In this document: in pieces, positions 11,561 to 24,672 of the stretch | How the letters are laid out: every line of letters begins with the position of its first letter | Numbering within the stretch: position 1 is the first letter of the stretch | From: Ascidia mentula | Lineage: Eukaryota > Chordata > Ascidiacea > Phlebobranchia > Ascidiidae | Reading direction: 5' to 3' | DNA length: 64,000 nt | Assembly: GCA_947561715.1 (NCBI GenBank) | Contig: OX387201.1 | Location: 9,934,001 to 9,998,000 of the forward strand | The notes under the pieces: generated by a model | The model's input: the letters and a program-made list of their open reading frames with translations, nothing else | Told to the model about the DNA's origin: nothing | Databases searched by the model: none | Translations under genes and position numbers: made by a program

Positions 11561-12387
11561 GACGCCTTAACAAGGCGAAATATAAATCTAAACAACCTTC
11601 GTATTAAAAGGAAGTGAAAATAAATATGATTGCATGGACATATTCGCTTAGGGATAGGCGTGTTCATAAAAAGACAAGCAAACGTGTTTGGCATGTGTAT
11701 CAACATACTTAATACTGCGATTTAAAAATTGAATTCAAGCATACACAATACCGGATCAAGTCAACCACCATGGGCAATTAGCACAATTAATCAAGAGGTT
11801 TTGCAACGGAAGTTAATGCCGGCATAGAAATAAGTTAAGAATCAGACGATTTTGACACTAACATTCGTCAATACAAACTTCCAATCGGATAGTATTAAGT
11901 ACTTCACAGGCTATATCGATGGTTGATAAACATGGGAAACTCACCTTCATGATAAGATGTTAAGCAGAAATGTTTCATATCGCACGACAAGACAGGATCG
12001 CCACACTGCAAAAAAAAAAAAAAAAAAAGTTGGTAGCTATGGTATTTAAAGCATGAACTGGAAACATTATCGAGTTGTCTGATTACAATAGTAGATATCG
12101 TAAACTGTTATTGTTTTTCAGACATTTTTAAAATCATTTATTATGTTTACTGCAGGAACTGAAGATGCCCAAGGGGCGAAATATATATTCCTGATTATAA
12201 GCCGGGCTGATCCTATAATAAAAAGCTACTGCTGCTGCATTTTCTAGTAGATATCGCAATTGTACATTTTGCCAGGCAATTTCTGCACTTGCGAAACAGT
12301 GCATCTAGGCCAAAATCTGTATTCTCTAATCGATGTGATCAAGTATAGCTTATCTGGTGGAGCGGTGGCTGTGATTTTAAAACGATT

Positions 12388-15300
12388 TTCTGATGGAATA
12401 CGTGATATCTCTACCGATTTTTATTACTTTCACGCTGTTCAGCACGCAATTCTTGACAGATACAGAGATTTAAAAAAAATTCTAGGGAGCGGAAAGTGGT
12501 TTGGCACTTGATTGAAAGTGACGTCACCGGCAAAGACGAAAAACGTTAAAAGGCCATGTTTGAGGTCATTCTGATGGAATACGTGATATCTCTACCAATT
12601 TTTATTACTTTCACGCTGTTCAGCACGCAATGCTTGACAGATACGGAGATTTAAAATAAATTCTAGGAAGCGGAAAGTGGTTTGGCACTTGATTGAAAGT
12701 GACGTCACCGGCAAAGACGAAAAACGTTAAAAGGCCATGTTTGAGGTCATTCTGATGGAATACGTGATATCTCTACCAATTTTTATTACTTTCACGCTGT
12801 TCAGCACGCAATTCTTGACAAATACTGAGATTTAAAAAAAATTCTAGGGAGCGGAAAGTGGTTTGGCACTTGATTGAAAGTGACGTCACAGGTAAAGCGC
12901 AAAACGTTAAAAGGCCCTGTTTGAAGGTCATTCTGATGGAATACGTGATATCTCTACCAATTTTTATTACTTTCACGCTGTTCAGCACGCAATTCTTGAC
13001 AGATACAGAGATTTAAAAAAAATTCTAGGGAGCGGAAAGTGGTTTGGCACTTGATTGAAAGTGACGTCACCGGCAAAGACGAAAAACGTTAAAAGGCCCT
13101 GTTTGAGGTCATTCTGATGGAATACGTGATATCTCTACCAATTTTTATTACTTTCACGCTGTTCAGCACGCAATTCTTGACAAATACTGAGATTTAAAAA
13201 AAATTCTAGGAAGCGGAAAGTGGTTTCGCACTTGATTGAAAGTGACGTCACCGGTAAAGCGCAAAACGTTAAAAGGCCCTGTTTGAGGTCATTCTGATGG
13301 AATACGTGATATCTCTACCAATTTTTATTACTTTCACGCTGTTCAGCACGCAATTCTTGACAGATACAGAGATTTAAAAAAAATTCTAGGGAGCGGAAAG
13401 TGGTTTGGCACTTGATTGAAAGTGACGTCACCGGCAAAGACGAAAAACGTTAAAAGGCCCTGTTTGAGGTCATTCTGATGGAATACGTGATATCTCTACC
13501 AATTTTTATTACTTTCACGCTGTTCAGCACGCAATTCTTGACAAATACTGAGATTTAAAAAAAATTCTAGGAAGCGGAAAGTGGTTTCGCACTTGATTGA
13601 AAGTGACGTCACCGGTAAAGCGCAAAACGTTAAAAGGCCCTGTTTGAGGTCATTCTGATGGAATACGTGATATCTCTACCAATTTTTATTACTTTCACGC
13701 TGTTCAGCACGCAATTCTTGACAGATACAGAGATTTAAAAAAAATTCTAGGGAGCGGAAAGTGGTTTGGCACTTGATTGAAAGTGACGTCACCGGCAAAG
13801 ACGAAAAACGTTAAAAGGCCCTGTTTGAGGTCATTCTGATGGAATACGTGATATCTCTACCAATTTTTATTACTTTCACGCTGTTCAGCACGCAATTCTT
13901 GACAGATACTGAGATTTAAAAAAAATTCTAGGGAGCGGAAAGTGGTTTGGCACTTGATTGAAAGTGACGTCACCGGTAAAGCGCAAAACGTTAAAAGGCC
14001 CTGTTTGAAGGTCATTCTGATGGAATACGTGATATCTCTACCAATTTTTATTACTTTCACGCTGTTCAGCACGCAATTCTTGACAGATACAGAGATTTAA
14101 AAAAAATTCTAGGGAGCGGAAAGTGGTTTGGCACTTGATTGAAAGTGACGTCACCGGCAAAGACGAAAAACGTTAAAAGGCCCTGTTTGAGGTCATTCTG
14201 ATGGAATACGTGATATCTCTACCAATTTTTATTACTTTCACGCTGTTCAGCACGCAATTCTTGACAAATACTGAGATTTAAAAAAAATTCTAGGAAGCGG
14301 AAAGTGGTTTCGCACTTGATTGAAAGTGACGTCACCGGCAAAGCGCAAAACGTTAAAAGGCCCTGTTTGAGGTCATTCTGATGGAATACGTGATATCTCT
14401 ACCAATTTTTATTACTTTCACGCTGTTCAGCACGCAATTCTTGACAAATACTGAGATTTAAAAAAAATTCTAGGAAGCGGAAAGTGGTTTCGCACTTGAT
14501 TGAAAGTGACGTCACCGGTAAAGCGCAAAACGTTAAAAGGCTCGTGTTTGAGGTCATTCTGATGGAATACGTGATATCTCTACCAATTTTTATTACTTTC
14601 ACGCTGTTCAGCACGCAATTCTTGACAGATACTGAGATTTAAAAAAAATTCTAGGGAGCGGAAAGTGGTTTGGCACTTGATTGAAAGTGACGTCACCGGT
14701 AAAGCGCAAAACGTTAAAAGGCCCTGTTTGAAGGTCATTCTGATGGAATACGTGATATCTCTACCAATTTTTATTACTTTCACGCTGTTCAGCACGCAAT
14801 TCTTGACAGATACAGAGATTTAAAAAAAATTCTAGGGAGCGGAAAGTGGTTTGGCACTTGATTGAAAGTGACGTCACCGGCAAAGACGAAAAACGTTAAA
14901 AGGCCCTGTTTGAGGTCATTCTGATGGAATACGTGATATCTCTACCAATTTTTATTACTTTCACGCTGTTCAGCACGCAATTCTTGACAAATACTGAGAT
15001 TTAAAAAAAATTCTAGGAAGCGGAAAGTGGTTTCGCACTTGATTGAAAGTGACGTCACCGGTAAAGCGCAAAACGTTAAAAGGCCCTGTTTGAGGTCATT
15101 CTGATGGAATACGTGATATCTCTACCAATTTTTATTACTTTCACGCTGTTCAGCACGCAATTCTTGACAGATACAGAGATTTAAAAAAAATTCTAGGGAG
15201 CGGAAAGTGGTTTGGCACTTGATTGAAAGTGACGTCACCGGCAAAGACGAAAAACGTTAAAAGGCCCTGTTTGAGGTCATTCTGATGGAATACGTGATAT

Positions 15301-17996
15301 CTCTACCAATTTTTATTACTTTCACGCTGTTCAGCACGCAATTCTTGACAGATACTGAGATTTAAAAAAAATTCTAGGGAGCGGAAAGTGGTTTGGCACT
15401 TGATTGAAAGTGACGTCACCGGTAAAGCGCAAAACGTTAAAAGGCCCTGTTTGAAGGTCATTCTGATGGAATACGTGATATCTCTACCAATTTTTATTAC
15501 TTTCACGCTGTTCAGCACGCAATTCTTGACAGATACAGAGATTTAAAAAAAATTCTAGGGAGCGGAAAGTGGTTTGGCACTTGATTGAAAGTGACGTCAC
15601 CGGCAAAGACGAAAAACGTTAAAAGGCCCTGTTTGAGGTCATTCTGATGGAATACGTGATATCTCTACCAATTTTTATTACTTTCACGCTGTTCAGCACG
15701 CAATTCTTGACAAATACTGAGATTTAAAAAAAATTCTAGGAAGCGGAAAGTGGTTTCGCACTTGATTGAAAGTGACGTCACCGGTAAAGCGCAAAACGTT
15801 AAAAGGCCCTGTTTGAGGTCATTCTGATGGAATACGTGATATCTCTACCAATTTTTATTACTTTCACGCTGTTCAGCACGCAATTCTTGACAAATACTGA
15901 GATTTAAAAAAAATTCTAGGAAGCGGAAAGTGGTTTCGCACTTGATTGAAAGTGACGTCACCGGTAAAGCGCAAAACGTTAAAAGGCTCGTGTTTGAGGT
16001 CATTCTGATGGAATACGTGATATCTCTACCAATTTTTATTACTTTCACGCTGTTCAGCACGCAATTCTTGACAGATACTGAGATTTAAAAAAAATTCTAG
16101 GGAGCGGAAAGTGGTTTGGCACTTGATTGAAAGTGACGTCACCGGTAAAGCGCAAAACGTTAAAAGGCCCTGTTTGAAGGTCATTCTGATGGAATACGTG
16201 ATATCTCTACCAATTTTTATTACTTTCACGCTGTTCAGCACGCAATTCTTGACAGATACAGAGATTTAAAAAAAATTCTAGGGAGCGGAAAGTGGTTTGG
16301 CACTTGATTGAAAGTGACGTCACCGGCAAAGACGAAAAACGTTAAAAGGCCCTGTTTGAGGTCATTCTGATGGAATACGTGATATCTCTACCAATTTTTA
16401 TTACTTTCACGCTGTTCAGCACGCAATTCTTGACAAATACTGAGATTTAAAAAAAATTCTAGGAAGCGGAAAGTGGTTTCGCACTTGATTGAAAGTGACG
16501 TCACCGGTAAAGCGCAAAACGTTAAAAGGCCCTGTTTGAGGTCATTCTGATGGAATACGTGATATCTCTACCAATTTTTATTACTTTCACGCTGTTCAGC
16601 ACGCAATTCTTGACAGATACAGAGATTTAAAAAAAATTCTAGGGAGCGGAAAGTGGTTTGGCACTTGATTGAAAGTGACGTCACCGGCAAAGACGAAAAA
16701 CGTTAAAAGGCCCTGTTTGAGGTCATTCTGATGGAATACGTGATATCTCTACCAATTTTTATTACTTTCACGCTGTTCAGCACGCAATTCTTGACAGATA
16801 CTGAGATTTAAAAAAAATTCTAGGGAGCGGAAAGTGGTTTGGCACTTGATTGAAAGTGACGTCACCGGTAAAGCGCAAAACGTTAAAAGGCCCTGTTTGA
16901 AGGTCATTCTGATGGAATACGTGATATCTCTACCAATTTTTATTACTTTCACGCTGTTCAGCACGCAATTCTTGACAGATACAGAGATTTAAAAAAAATT
17001 CTAGGGAGCGGAAAGTGGTTTGGCACTTGATTGAAAGTGACGTCACCGGCAAAGACGAAAAACGTTAAAAGGCCCTGTTTGAGGTCATTCTGATGGAATA
17101 CGTGATATCTCTACCAATTTTTATTACTTTCACGCTGTTCAGCACGCAATTCTTGACAAATACTGAGATTTAAAAAAAATTCTAGGAAGCGGAAAGTGGT
17201 TTCGCACTTGATTGAAAGTGACGTCACCGGTAAAGCGCAAAACGTTAAAAGGCCCTGTTTGAGGTCATTCTGATGGAATACGTGATATCTCTACCAATTT
17301 TTATTACTTTCACGCTGTTCAGCACGCAATTCTTGACAAATACTGAGATTTAAAAAAAATTCTAGGAAGCGGAAAGTGGTTTCGCACTTGATTGAAAGTG
17401 ACGTCACCGGTAAAGCGCAAAACGTTAAAAGGCTCGTGTTTGAGGTCATTCTGATGGAATACGTGATATCTCTACCAATTTTTATTACTTTCACGCTGTT
17501 TAGCACGCAATTCTTGACAGATACTGAGATTTAAAAAAAATTCTAGGGAGCGGAAAGTGGTTTGGCACTTGATTGAAAGTGACGTCACCGGTAAAGCGAA
17601 AATCGTAAAAAGGCCCTGTTTGAGGTCATTCTGATGGAATACGTGATATCTCTACCAATTTTTATTACTTTCACGCTGTTCAGCACGCAATTCTTGACAG
17701 ATACAGAGATTTAAAAAAAATTCTAGGAAGCGGAAAGTGGTTTCGCACTTGATTGAAAGTGACGTCACCGGTAATGCGCAAAACGTTAAAAGGCCCTGTT
17801 TGAGGTCACTCTGATGGAATACGTGATATCTCTACCGATTTTTATTACTTTCACGCTGTTCAGCACGCAATTCTTGACAGATACTGAGATTTGAAAAAAA
17901 TTCTAGGGAGCGGAAAGTGGTTTGGCACTTGATTGAAAGTGACGTCACCGGTATAGCGAAAATCGTAAAAAGGCCCGTGTTTGAGGTCATTGTGAT
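12388..17996 (-). repeat. Right arm: inverted 181-bp satellite, about 31 copies
   Basis: The unit runs from TTCTGATGGAATACGTGATA through a T-rich segment, the AATTCTTGACA block and GTGACGTCAC to AACGTTAAAAGGCC. It is the reverse complement of the left-edge array. Copies differ at a few diagnostic sites, such as CAAAGACG against TAAAGCGC, ACAGAG against ACTGAG, and GGGAGC against GGAAGC. Outer units (17,440-17,996) are more diverged, as are the first ones. Short reading frames of 71 codons recur because of the repeat and are not genes. Confidence 0.97.
13095..17432 (-). repeat. Higher-order repeat: three copies of a 1,446-bp, 8-unit block
   Basis: Diagnostic variants recur every 1,446 bases. 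The AAAAGGCTCGTG variant is at about 14,541, 15,987 and 17,433. The unit type with an extra base (TTTGAAGGTC) recurs at the same spacing. Eight units of 181 bases, with one or two single-base insertions, make 1,446. Copies look nearly identical over 4.3 kb, so the block was amplified recently. Confidence 0.92.
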
Positions 17997-18635
17997 AGAA
18001 AATCTGGAACTTTTGCTGTGGTATTGATGCGATATAGTTGCCTAGTTGATTATTTTTCAAAATTATGTTTCATACTATGACATAAACCCAGAAGAAATTC
18101 ATTTGTGTAGGTTTAACCTTATCCTGAAATGCTGCCTAATGATGCGGAACTGATTTTTCGAAAAATTAAATTTGGATTCTGCCAGAATGACAATAGTGCC
18201 AACTTGCTATGTGTGTTCCAGTTCAACGATTATTTGATTGACACGTGAGATTATAGAAATTATACAATCATAGCATACTCTTGTTCAATGATTAAAAGCA
18301 GATAGTTTTATCAATACTATGTTGGAGCTGAGAGTAAAACTCAAAATTGTGAAAGAACAGAAAATGCAGTTGTGCTAATCTGCGCTAAACGGTATTTGAA
18401 TTTATGATTTTACTGAACGAGGTTGGAAATCGATCTGGAACGTAAAATAAGGACGACTGGAAATATAACATGTTGTTCATTTTGTTCAAGCTTCTTGACC
18501 ACCAAGCTGCATAGCATTTCCGTTTTGTTTGTATAAGTTCATGTAAACACGACCACTTTTGCACGTATAGAAAATTAAATTTATTACAAAATCACACGAA
18601 GGGCCCAAAATTGATAACGATACATCACAAAATTA
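17997..18635. other. Unique AT-rich flank between satellite arm and next gene
   Basis: This is AT-rich sequence with no open frame of note and no repeat that I can see. It would contain the outer right boundary of the transposon and the 3' flank of the membrane-protein gene. Confidence 0.4.
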
Positions 18636-20648
18636 TTAAAATTGGTCCAACAATGTATCTTTTGCTTCCGGCTCGCCATGTTTAACTTCTTTAGCCTCCG
18701 GTCCGCCTTGCCTTCGAATTTGTGAGGATTTTTCATCAATTTTTCTCTAAAAACACAAATTTCATATCCAACAGGTGCCTAAACAAGATGCAAACTTCAT
18801 ACTGACCCAAGTGTGGTAAACAATTTCGCCTTTGGGTTGCTTGGGTTTACGTTTACAAAAGACCACCAGCACAACAATTGCAACGACTAGTATACTTCCA
18901 ACAGTAACACCAACTATAATGCCAGTCCAAGAAATACTTTCTTCGGGAGGATCTGTTTAAAAAATAACGATTCAACATTTACTTTTGTATGATTATTGTT
19001 GACTGTTAAGTATAGCTCTACATAGTTTTTCTTAACATGAGCAGTTATGGTCCTGGGCGTTGGTATGTATTTCAGTATCTACTGTGTCATCCTACCTTTA
19101 CTGTGGAAACAATACAGGGTTGTCCTCACTGTTTCTTGTCCGAGGTAAAAAAAGCAAAACAACCCATTTCGCTCATCAGTGGCGCCATTTTCGAAAGCGA
19201 TTGAGTTGAGTAAAATACCGCAGGTGTACAGAATAACGTTGCGTTTTTCTCCAACATAGATCGTGTGATTGTCAAGATTAGCTGAGATTTGATATACCGG
19301 ACCACCCACCAGTTGTTCAAGGTCGTATGAAACGTTTCCTTGTTTGAAAAATGCTGTCAATAAAAAAATGTATTGGTTAACATAAAACGTTGGCTGTATT
19401 GGGTGTTTGTGTATGTAGCCTATACAGAATACAAAAGTGCATACCAAAAGTTCATATATTAACCACTACATATTTTCAGTGGCGTAACTAATCTTTCTGG
19501 GTCTTATCTCTACAGATTTGGAAATACTTGCGGAGAGAGTGGTTGTGCAAACAGTAGGAGATGAATTTCCTGATGACGATTCGGCAGGTGATGTTGATAG
19601 ACTGTTTGAAAGCAGCTTCATCTCTCCTGTGATTATGTTTAACCGGATGCAAACACGTTTCTTGTATTTGCTGCAATACACCCTATACGTCACATCTGCA
19701 AAATGATAGATTTTTAATAACAAAAATGTACTTTGATATTAAGAACAAGTGAAAAAATACGACCTGGTAGTTTTTGGTATAGTTGAAGTTGTGGGCTTAG
19801 TCTTACCCCATTGATATTCACACTGTTCCATAGCTGACTTCCAACATTTATTGTTACATTGCAACCCCCAAGTTTAAACGGGACTCCACAACATTTAGCA
19901 ATCGGGTAGCCTTTCTCCCTGCAAGCGTTATACGGATAAATGAAACGAAAGACACCAAAGGTTTAAAGTTATGCCCTTCCCGAAAAGCACTTTTACGCAT
20001 AATTTTGAAATATACTGTTTTGTGTTGTACTGCAATGCACTTTAAAATCCCTTTTTTTCACAATGGTTGTGCCAAAGTTTGATAAATCAGCAACAATTTC
20101 ACTATGTATTCAAACCAAGAGGTTGAACACGAGGCGATGTTATTATGACTCACTTACATCCCCTTGGCCCATTCGTACAGCGTGACAGTAAGGTTGTCGC
20201 TTTCCTTTGCGGTAGAGCGTTCTACATTCCAGGTGCATTTTCCTGTTTGTTTTTGGTACCTGAAGGAACTTCGCACCTCTCTAAATTTCGCGTATGCATA
20301 TCTTATCGTTTTCTCTGCAAATAAATGAAAACTTTTTGGACTTTACCTTCACATATATTTAAACTTTTATACCATTTTTTTGATGCAATTAAGTTGTTTT
20401 TCAAACACACAATTATTGAGCTATGGTCATATGCAGCCCTGAAACTTTCACTTACTAGGGAAATTAGGCGGGCAATCACAAATGCACGCGGAGCAATCAG
20501 GGTGGTGTGGTGCGTCGTTAGCTTGACGGCATTTCACAAATCCTTTTGAACCTTCAGTGCCGCAACATGCAGTCAACAAGACACCGACAGTAAACAAATG
20601 CCAGTTTGAAAACGCAGCCCTGGGAAGCTGGTTCTTCGTTGGGCGCAT
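18636..20648 (-). CDS. Unrecognised single-pass membrane protein, seven exons
   Basis: Exons in gene order are 20,456-20,648, 20,158-20,314, 19,764-19,918, 19,528-19,695, 19,096-19,353, 18,807-18,952 and 18,636-18,746. They sum to 1,188 bases, or 395 residues, with consistent phases. The start has a hydrophobic signal-like stretch (WHLFTVGVLLTACC). A short Cys cluster follows, then an extracellular part with many Cys and sparse N-glycosylation sites. The sixth exon codes a clear membrane segment (IIVGVTVGSILVVAIVVLVV) followed by FCKRKPKQPK. The last exon gives a charged cytoplasmic tail. The predicted topology is type I. The donor of exon 4 is the least certain; a second choice lies near 19,488. 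I do not recognise the ectodomain. A CUB-like or immunoglobulin-like fold is possible but unsupported. Confidence 0.72.
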
Positions 20649-23600
20649 ACTTCAAATCGTACTGTTAACAATGCAAAACAATGTTGTTCAATGCGAAGTT
20701 CGTGTATTTTAGCACACTTTGCCAAAGGCGCCGGTCACGCACAGAATCTAACTATCGTCTGCTGAGGAAATAAACCCCTAGTCGATAAACCACGAAGTTT
20801 GACATTTACGCGCATAATCCAGAGTGCGTCTTTCACGAAATACAAAATGATAAATGACACTGAAATCTCTTTTTTAGCAATTAAACAAACATTCAGGAAA
20901 CTTCGGGTAAGATTTTTAACTTGGCTAAGCGTGATTTTGTAGAATAGTGCTAAACATTGGACACACCAATGCAACCGTTCCAGACAAGTAAACAACGAAC
21001 TTTTCCTGTACTGAAATAACCCTTACATGACATTAACACACATTGAAGAGCGACCACATGTGCAACTCTTGCACTTTCCTGACACTGCTTCCACATCCTG
21101 TAAGACTGTTATGCCGCTTTACCAAGGTATTTTTCCAGCCCAGCCTTACAATGGACTTCCCAGGCGGTTGTCTGAGCATGCTTTGTTTCGCTTCACTTCG
21201 AAACTATGCCCAATAAAAGCTATGTCCACATTCGGTCTCGTCAAGATCACGGAATTGTTGTTTTCAAAAATAGCTCGCCTTGGAATTTTAAGTGTCATAA
21301 AGATTAATTGTGCCCTAGGCTTCGTTGCCAGTCAGACAAGCGTTCTTCATGGATGTAACGATTTAAAAATTACGCTATATCATTTACTGGATTATAAAAC
21401 CAGCAGTTATGACCGCAGGCAAAAAAGGCAAAAAATAAGGTTTCCCACACTAGTTTTTTTTGTGCCTTCACCACAAACGCATATATGATGAAAAAGGGTG
21501 ATTATTATAGGCAACAACCAATACAAAAGAAAATCATCTGTGATTAAAACAAACTGTTAGTTCGCATGTTTTTTTGCCTCACTTGCAAAGGCGATTAGAG
21601 CCATCATAAAAGGAACGATTTGCTGTTAGAGAACCGGTAACGATAAAAGGAAATGGTGTTCTCCTTGTTCCAGTAAAAACCACTGAAACAATTCAATTTA
21701 CCCACGCCGATAAAAGGTAAAAAATCCTGTTATTATGATTCTTATCACGTCACAATGCAATTCTGCAGAAGAACTTTCCTTATTGGGCCTTTCGAAGCGT
21801 CGAGGTTTTCTCCTTCTTGCGATTTTTATTTGTTGTTGGTTTATTTGCTGTAACACAAGCACCTGCAATATAAATAAACCCGACGTGACACATCAGACAA
21901 ACCAAAAAGTGACCAGAAGTGCAAATGAATATAAAATGGGCTGCGTGTCTTTGCCCATTGATTGTATCCAAGCCTCCAGATGTTGTGGATGAATGGCTTT
22001 TGCGTTTTGCCATGAGATTAAGTCAAGTGTGTAACTTGTAGACGCTATACACTTTCTATTGTGTTTTGGTGTGAACCAATTCTCCTTCAGGCGTGACAAT
22101 GTTATTTCTAATAACAGCCAATATGTCCCCCTGGCCCTCGGCATAATGACGCCAATTGCACTGATGGTTATTGCTACGTCTTTTAGCCTTGCGCAGTTGA
22201 ACTTCGTAATTGTCGCGGGTATTTTCAAGTGAAATTTTAAAGCAAAATAAAACACATTCACACACAGTGGCCACTCTCAAAACTAGAATTTATGAAATGC
22301 AGATAAATTACGGTCGAATGCTGTTACAAGTGACTCAATTACGTCACAAGCTTAATTACTGTTTATGCATCAACAACACAGGCAAGTATGTACAAGATAT
22401 AATGCGATTATGTATATCAGTTATTGCCATAGATACAAATAAAGGTTTTCATGAACGACCACGAGTTTAAAATTCATGCCTAAATTACTATTCAGGCAAG
22501 TCTGCTGTCCTTTGGACCCGTAATTATTGAATCGTTCCGCCCAAATTGCACGTGTTTACACAACGAAGCCAAATTGTACACACACTAGCACGTGTTAGAG
22601 TTCGATCGTGCGAACAGGAAAAAGGTTAAGGCCTCAACGATTCCATATTAGACAATACTACTGAGATATTGAAGCAAAACACACCTTTGTTGGAACCGCT
22701 AGTGCAAATGAAAGAGCCCTCGAATTCAAATACAAGATTTCTTCATATACTGTGTAAGTTGCATACGTTTGTAGTACGCCTGCTTTTAATGACAGTATTA
22801 GTTACAAACACTAGATAAAAGTCTATGCACAACAGAAGGAAAGACGTAATAAAAATGTAATGTATGACGGTCCCGAAGATTGATGTTAGTGTTCCCCTTG
22901 CTATTTTCTTTGAATATCAACGATGTACCCCTAATAACTTCATTACGCCTTTACACCAAAGCCATTCGTTAATATGGTGTACCCACAATAGTGTTTTTTA
23001 TTGGCTCGGTTGCTTATACATGATTTTTGTTCCGAGTCGTGTTTTTTTTTGAGAAGTGTTTTTTTTGAAGATTGGTTCCTATAGTTTGGTAATCAATGCC
23101 TTGGCGGCGACTGCATAGTTATCACAAAGTAGAAGTCTTGCTTGGTTACAAAGTTGGCATGTCACCAAGCTGCACTGCAGAAATATTAGGTCGGCAACTT
23201 GCATTATTTACCTGGTGCTTTGGGTCAGCCCAATATTAAACAAACTGAGACACTTTGTGCAATAACTCCTTAGTTTGTTGGATTGCCATGTGACGTCACG
23301 ATTTGCTAAAATCTAGGTGACAACACAGAAGTACAACACCTTATTTGGGCAAGTAACACAAGTACTGTCCGCTTTTCCATATATGCCTCAGAGAAAGAAG
23401 TTTATCACTATTTTTGGCCTAGGGATAATTAAAGACATGTTTAGGAACACAGAAAATCTTTCAATGGCTCATTAAACGTTATTTAAGGTCAAAGTACCAG
23501 ATATATTGTACACAAAACCGTTTTTCGTTTTTGTTTGTCGTCCTTATTGATGGCCAATTTTCTCGAATCCGCATCTAATTTTGTGATAAACTAAAAAAGA

Positions 23601-24479
23601 TGTGTGGAGCTAAAATCAACAATTTTCTTGTGATCGTTTGTAGTAGACTTATTAGCGCGCTCCACATCTCCCACTACCTTTGTGTGCAATCGATTATACA
23701 AGACCTGATGTATTGGTTCTAAAAGCTCAATTTCCAACAATTCCGATCATCTACTACTGAAACTCATCGAAACTATTAGAAAGTCCCTGGGACACTTAAA
23801 TCTGCCAATTTGGCGTTTACTCATTGGCCAGCACGCCCGGTTAAAACTTTTATCACCTCCAACTGCAATCGCGATGCTCTCCAAAAGAACTTGATAAAAT
23901 TGCCTTCAATTGAGCGCGCGACCTAGTAACCTCTAAGGTTTTATCGGTGCCCTTACCATTTTATATTCTGTAATTTTTTTCATTTATGTTGTAGGTCAGT
24001 CATTCACGCAAAATAAAATACGCAATTGTGGTACACATTTACCACGCGTCACTGTGCGCAAGTAAGGAATCTAATACAGCAGATATTTCCTCGAAAATCA
24101 AAAGTAAAAGGGTAGTAATTCGCCACCTGCCTTCTAAAATTTTAAGGTCAACATCAATCACGGTCAAACAACAATAACATTTAGTGAAAATGACTAATCG
24201 GTGTCATGGGAAAACTAATGACATCAAAACGGTTCGCAGTGCTTTCGTTTGATGAAATCGGAAATCAATGCCTGGCGTTACTGAATTGCGAAACTGACAA
24301 GGCCGCCAAAGTAAGAGCCAGATTCAATGCAACGTAACCAAGAAATGTACATCAATAACTTAACGATTGCGGCCGAGCGAGAACTGCATAGCGAGAGACC
24401 CCTTTCTTCAAAATCATTAGAAAACTTGCCAGGCTTTAATGGAGAAGGTTGGTAATAAGGCAACAGGGTAGGCAACAGA
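20649..24479. other. Intergenic region without recognised genes
   Basis: These 3.8 kb contain only short frames on both strands with no motif, splice pattern or similarity that I recognise. Promoter sequence of the minus-strand membrane-protein gene should lie at its left end. Confidence 0.4.
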
Positions 24480-24672
24480 TTTGGAGGGCAGATTTCTACA
24501 CAAGTCTTTGGGTTTGTTTTTTTACTGACTGAAACCTATATAAGGTGTTGTCGCAGTTATGTTGTTTAAGTGATACGATTTGTTTTGTATTTAGGTAGCT
24601 GTCGTTGTATCAGAGCTGCAATTGAATACGCCCGGTGGCCGATGAAGACCACAAACTATACAACCGACAGCA

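Larger units (their letters stand above)
9498..12387. other. Non-coding right inner region of the transposon
   Basis: These 2.9 kb lie between the SGNH unit and the right satellite arm. I see no convincing gene. The region holds a diverged direct repeat pair (10,807-10,884 and 11,484-11,560), a 20-base A run near 12,010 and a short stem-loop near 12,152-12,192. It probably includes the promoter of the minus-strand units. Confidence 0.5.
1..17996 (-). mobile_element. Giant Foldback-like MULE DNA transposon (left end outside window)
   Basis: Two arrays of the same 181-bp satellite face each other in inverted orientation (1 to about 725 and 12,388-17,996) and enclose about 11.7 kb with three minus-strand coding units. 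One unit has a MULE-type transposase core. On their inner sides both arrays stop at nearly the same phase of the unit, just after the segment reading TATTCCATCAGA on the left and its reverse complement on the right. This is what terminal inverted repeats built of tandem units would show. Drosophila Foldback elements have arms of tandem repeats and carry NOF, a MULE relative, so I infer a related design. The arms are very unequal, at least 0.7 kb against 5.6 kb, although the left one is cut by the window. Target-site duplications cannot be seen. The alternative is a transposon that landed in, or captured, a satellite. Confidence 0.62.

Noticed and set aside
12152-12192. Hammerhead-ribozyme-like core (CTGAAGA, short stem, GAAA)
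   Set aside because: The flanking CAGGAA and TTCCTG pair with each other, which closes a plain stem-loop. That is not the three-way arrangement a hammerhead needs, and no cleavage-site strand is apparent.
466-17506. Recurring 71-codon frames in both satellite arrays
   Set aside because: They follow the 181-bp period exactly, span unit junctions, lack domains, and exist only because the repeat happens to be open. They are not genes.
12388-17996. CRISPR array reading of the regular repeats
   Set aside because: There are no unique spacers. The whole 181-bp unit repeats and the context is eukaryotic, so this is satellite DNA.
1-17996. Long terminal repeats of a retroelement
   Set aside because: The two flanking arrays are in inverted, not direct, orientation, and the coding block has a MULE transposase with no reverse transcriptase.
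21027-22280. Frames of 120-150 codons in the 21-22 kb intergenic region
   Set aside because: No splice structure, motif or family resemblance could be supported.
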